DNA from: Caulobacteraceae bacterium
GTDB lineage: Bacteria > Pseudomonadota > Alphaproteobacteria > Caulobacterales > Caulobacteraceae
Reading direction: 5' to 3'
DNA length: 5,316 nt
Assembly: GCA_947479185.1 (NCBI GenBank)
Contig: CANJYY010000219.1
Coordinates: forward strand, 1 to 5,316
Below, in pieces: positions 5,219 to 5,316 of the stretch. A model generated the notes under the pieces. The model had not been told where the DNA came from and searched no databases. It was given only the letters and a program-made list of their open reading frames with translations. The translations under genes were made by a program, and so were the position numbers. Position 1 is the first letter of the stretch, and every line of letters starts with the position of its first letter.

Positions 5219-5316
5219 ACGCCGTCCCCCGCGTCGAGGCCGGCCAGCTCAGCGAGCTCGGCCGGTTTCTCGATGCTGAGACTGTGCAGCGACAACAGCC
5301 GGATGACGCCGCGGGT
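5215..5316 (-). CDS. C-terminus of a second Crp/Fnr-type regulator (5' end outside window)
   Basis: Reading the - strand from the right edge gives 33 residues ending in a TAG at 5217-5215. The pattern G3-V-I-R-L-L-S-L-H-S-L-S-I-E-K-P-A-E-L-A-E-L-A lines up without gaps with the last residues of the FixK-like protein at the other end of the window (V-V-E-F-D-A-L-R-H-F-K-V-R-N-L-E-A-L-E-R-L-A). It has the usual shape of a Crp/Fnr wing and terminal helix. The recognition helix and sensor domain are outside, so specificity cannot be judged. The gene converges on ompW. Identity rests on a short segment; another winged-helix protein is possible. Confidence 0.6.
   Translation of the reverse strand, partial: TRGVIRLLSLHSLSIEKPAELAELAGLDAGDGV
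5240..5270 (+). terminator. Possible ompW terminator inside the convergent gene
   Basis: CCGGCCAGCTC (5240-5250) pairs with GAGCTCGGCCGG (5254-5265) over 11 base pairs with one bulged C and a three-base loop, followed on the + strand by TTTCT. It starts 22 bases after the ompW stop and lies in the coding part of the - strand gene. The T-run is weak, so this could be chance pairing in GC-rich coding DNA. Confidence 0.35.

Noticed and set aside
1..5316. Search for tRNA or rRNA genes, CRISPR arrays, insertion sequences and attachment sites
   Set aside because: Nothing seen. The window is densely coding, with no spaced repeat array, transposase, terminal inverted repeats or target duplication, and no obvious shift in composition.

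Overview
The window is GC-rich, with strongly GC-ending codons, and reads as chromosomal DNA of an alphaproteobacterium. A FixK, FixL, FixJ oxygen-sensing cluster beside a single-domain receiver gene and an OmpW-type porin suggests Caulobacteraceae (Caulobacter, Brevundimonas, Phenylobacterium). That is inference from gene content and protein similarity, not a database match.

Layout on the + strand: most of a FixK-type Crp/Fnr regulator, entering from the left edge (1-648); a soluble, single-PAS haem sensor kinase FixL (707-1888); FixJ, overlapping FixL by 8 bases (1881-2486); a stand-alone receiver protein (2542-2949); an unrecognised 41-residue single-helix membrane protein with its own strong ribosome binding site and terminator (3005-3130); a divergent ferritin-like diiron-carboxylate protein (3230-4339) followed by a strong terminator; and an OmpW-family outer membrane protein (4571-5218). 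On the - strand, the last 33 codons of what looks like a second Crp/Fnr regulator run in from the right edge (5215-5316), and its stop codon overlaps that of ompW in a shared CTAG.

Four FNR/FixK-type operators (TTGAT-N4-ATCAA class) tie the genes together. They lie before the receiver gene (2493-2506, a perfect palindrome), before the small membrane protein (2933-2946, built into the last codons of the receiver gene) and as a tandem pair before ompW (4444-4457 and 4478-4491). The FixK recognition helix carries the E-xx-S-R residues expected to read such sites. The simplest model: low oxygen leaves the FixL haem unliganded, FixL phosphorylates FixJ, FixJ~P raises fixK transcription (its promoter is outside the window), and FixK switches on the receiver protein, the small membrane protein and OmpW. 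The receiver protein sits where a FixT-like feedback inhibitor of FixL would be expected, but has only one cysteine, so it cannot hold an Fe-S cluster with its own ligands as reported for Caulobacter FixT.

The least explained items are the 41-residue membrane protein, the diiron protein with Phe at the usual radical-tyrosine position, and the structured leader in front of the diiron gene.
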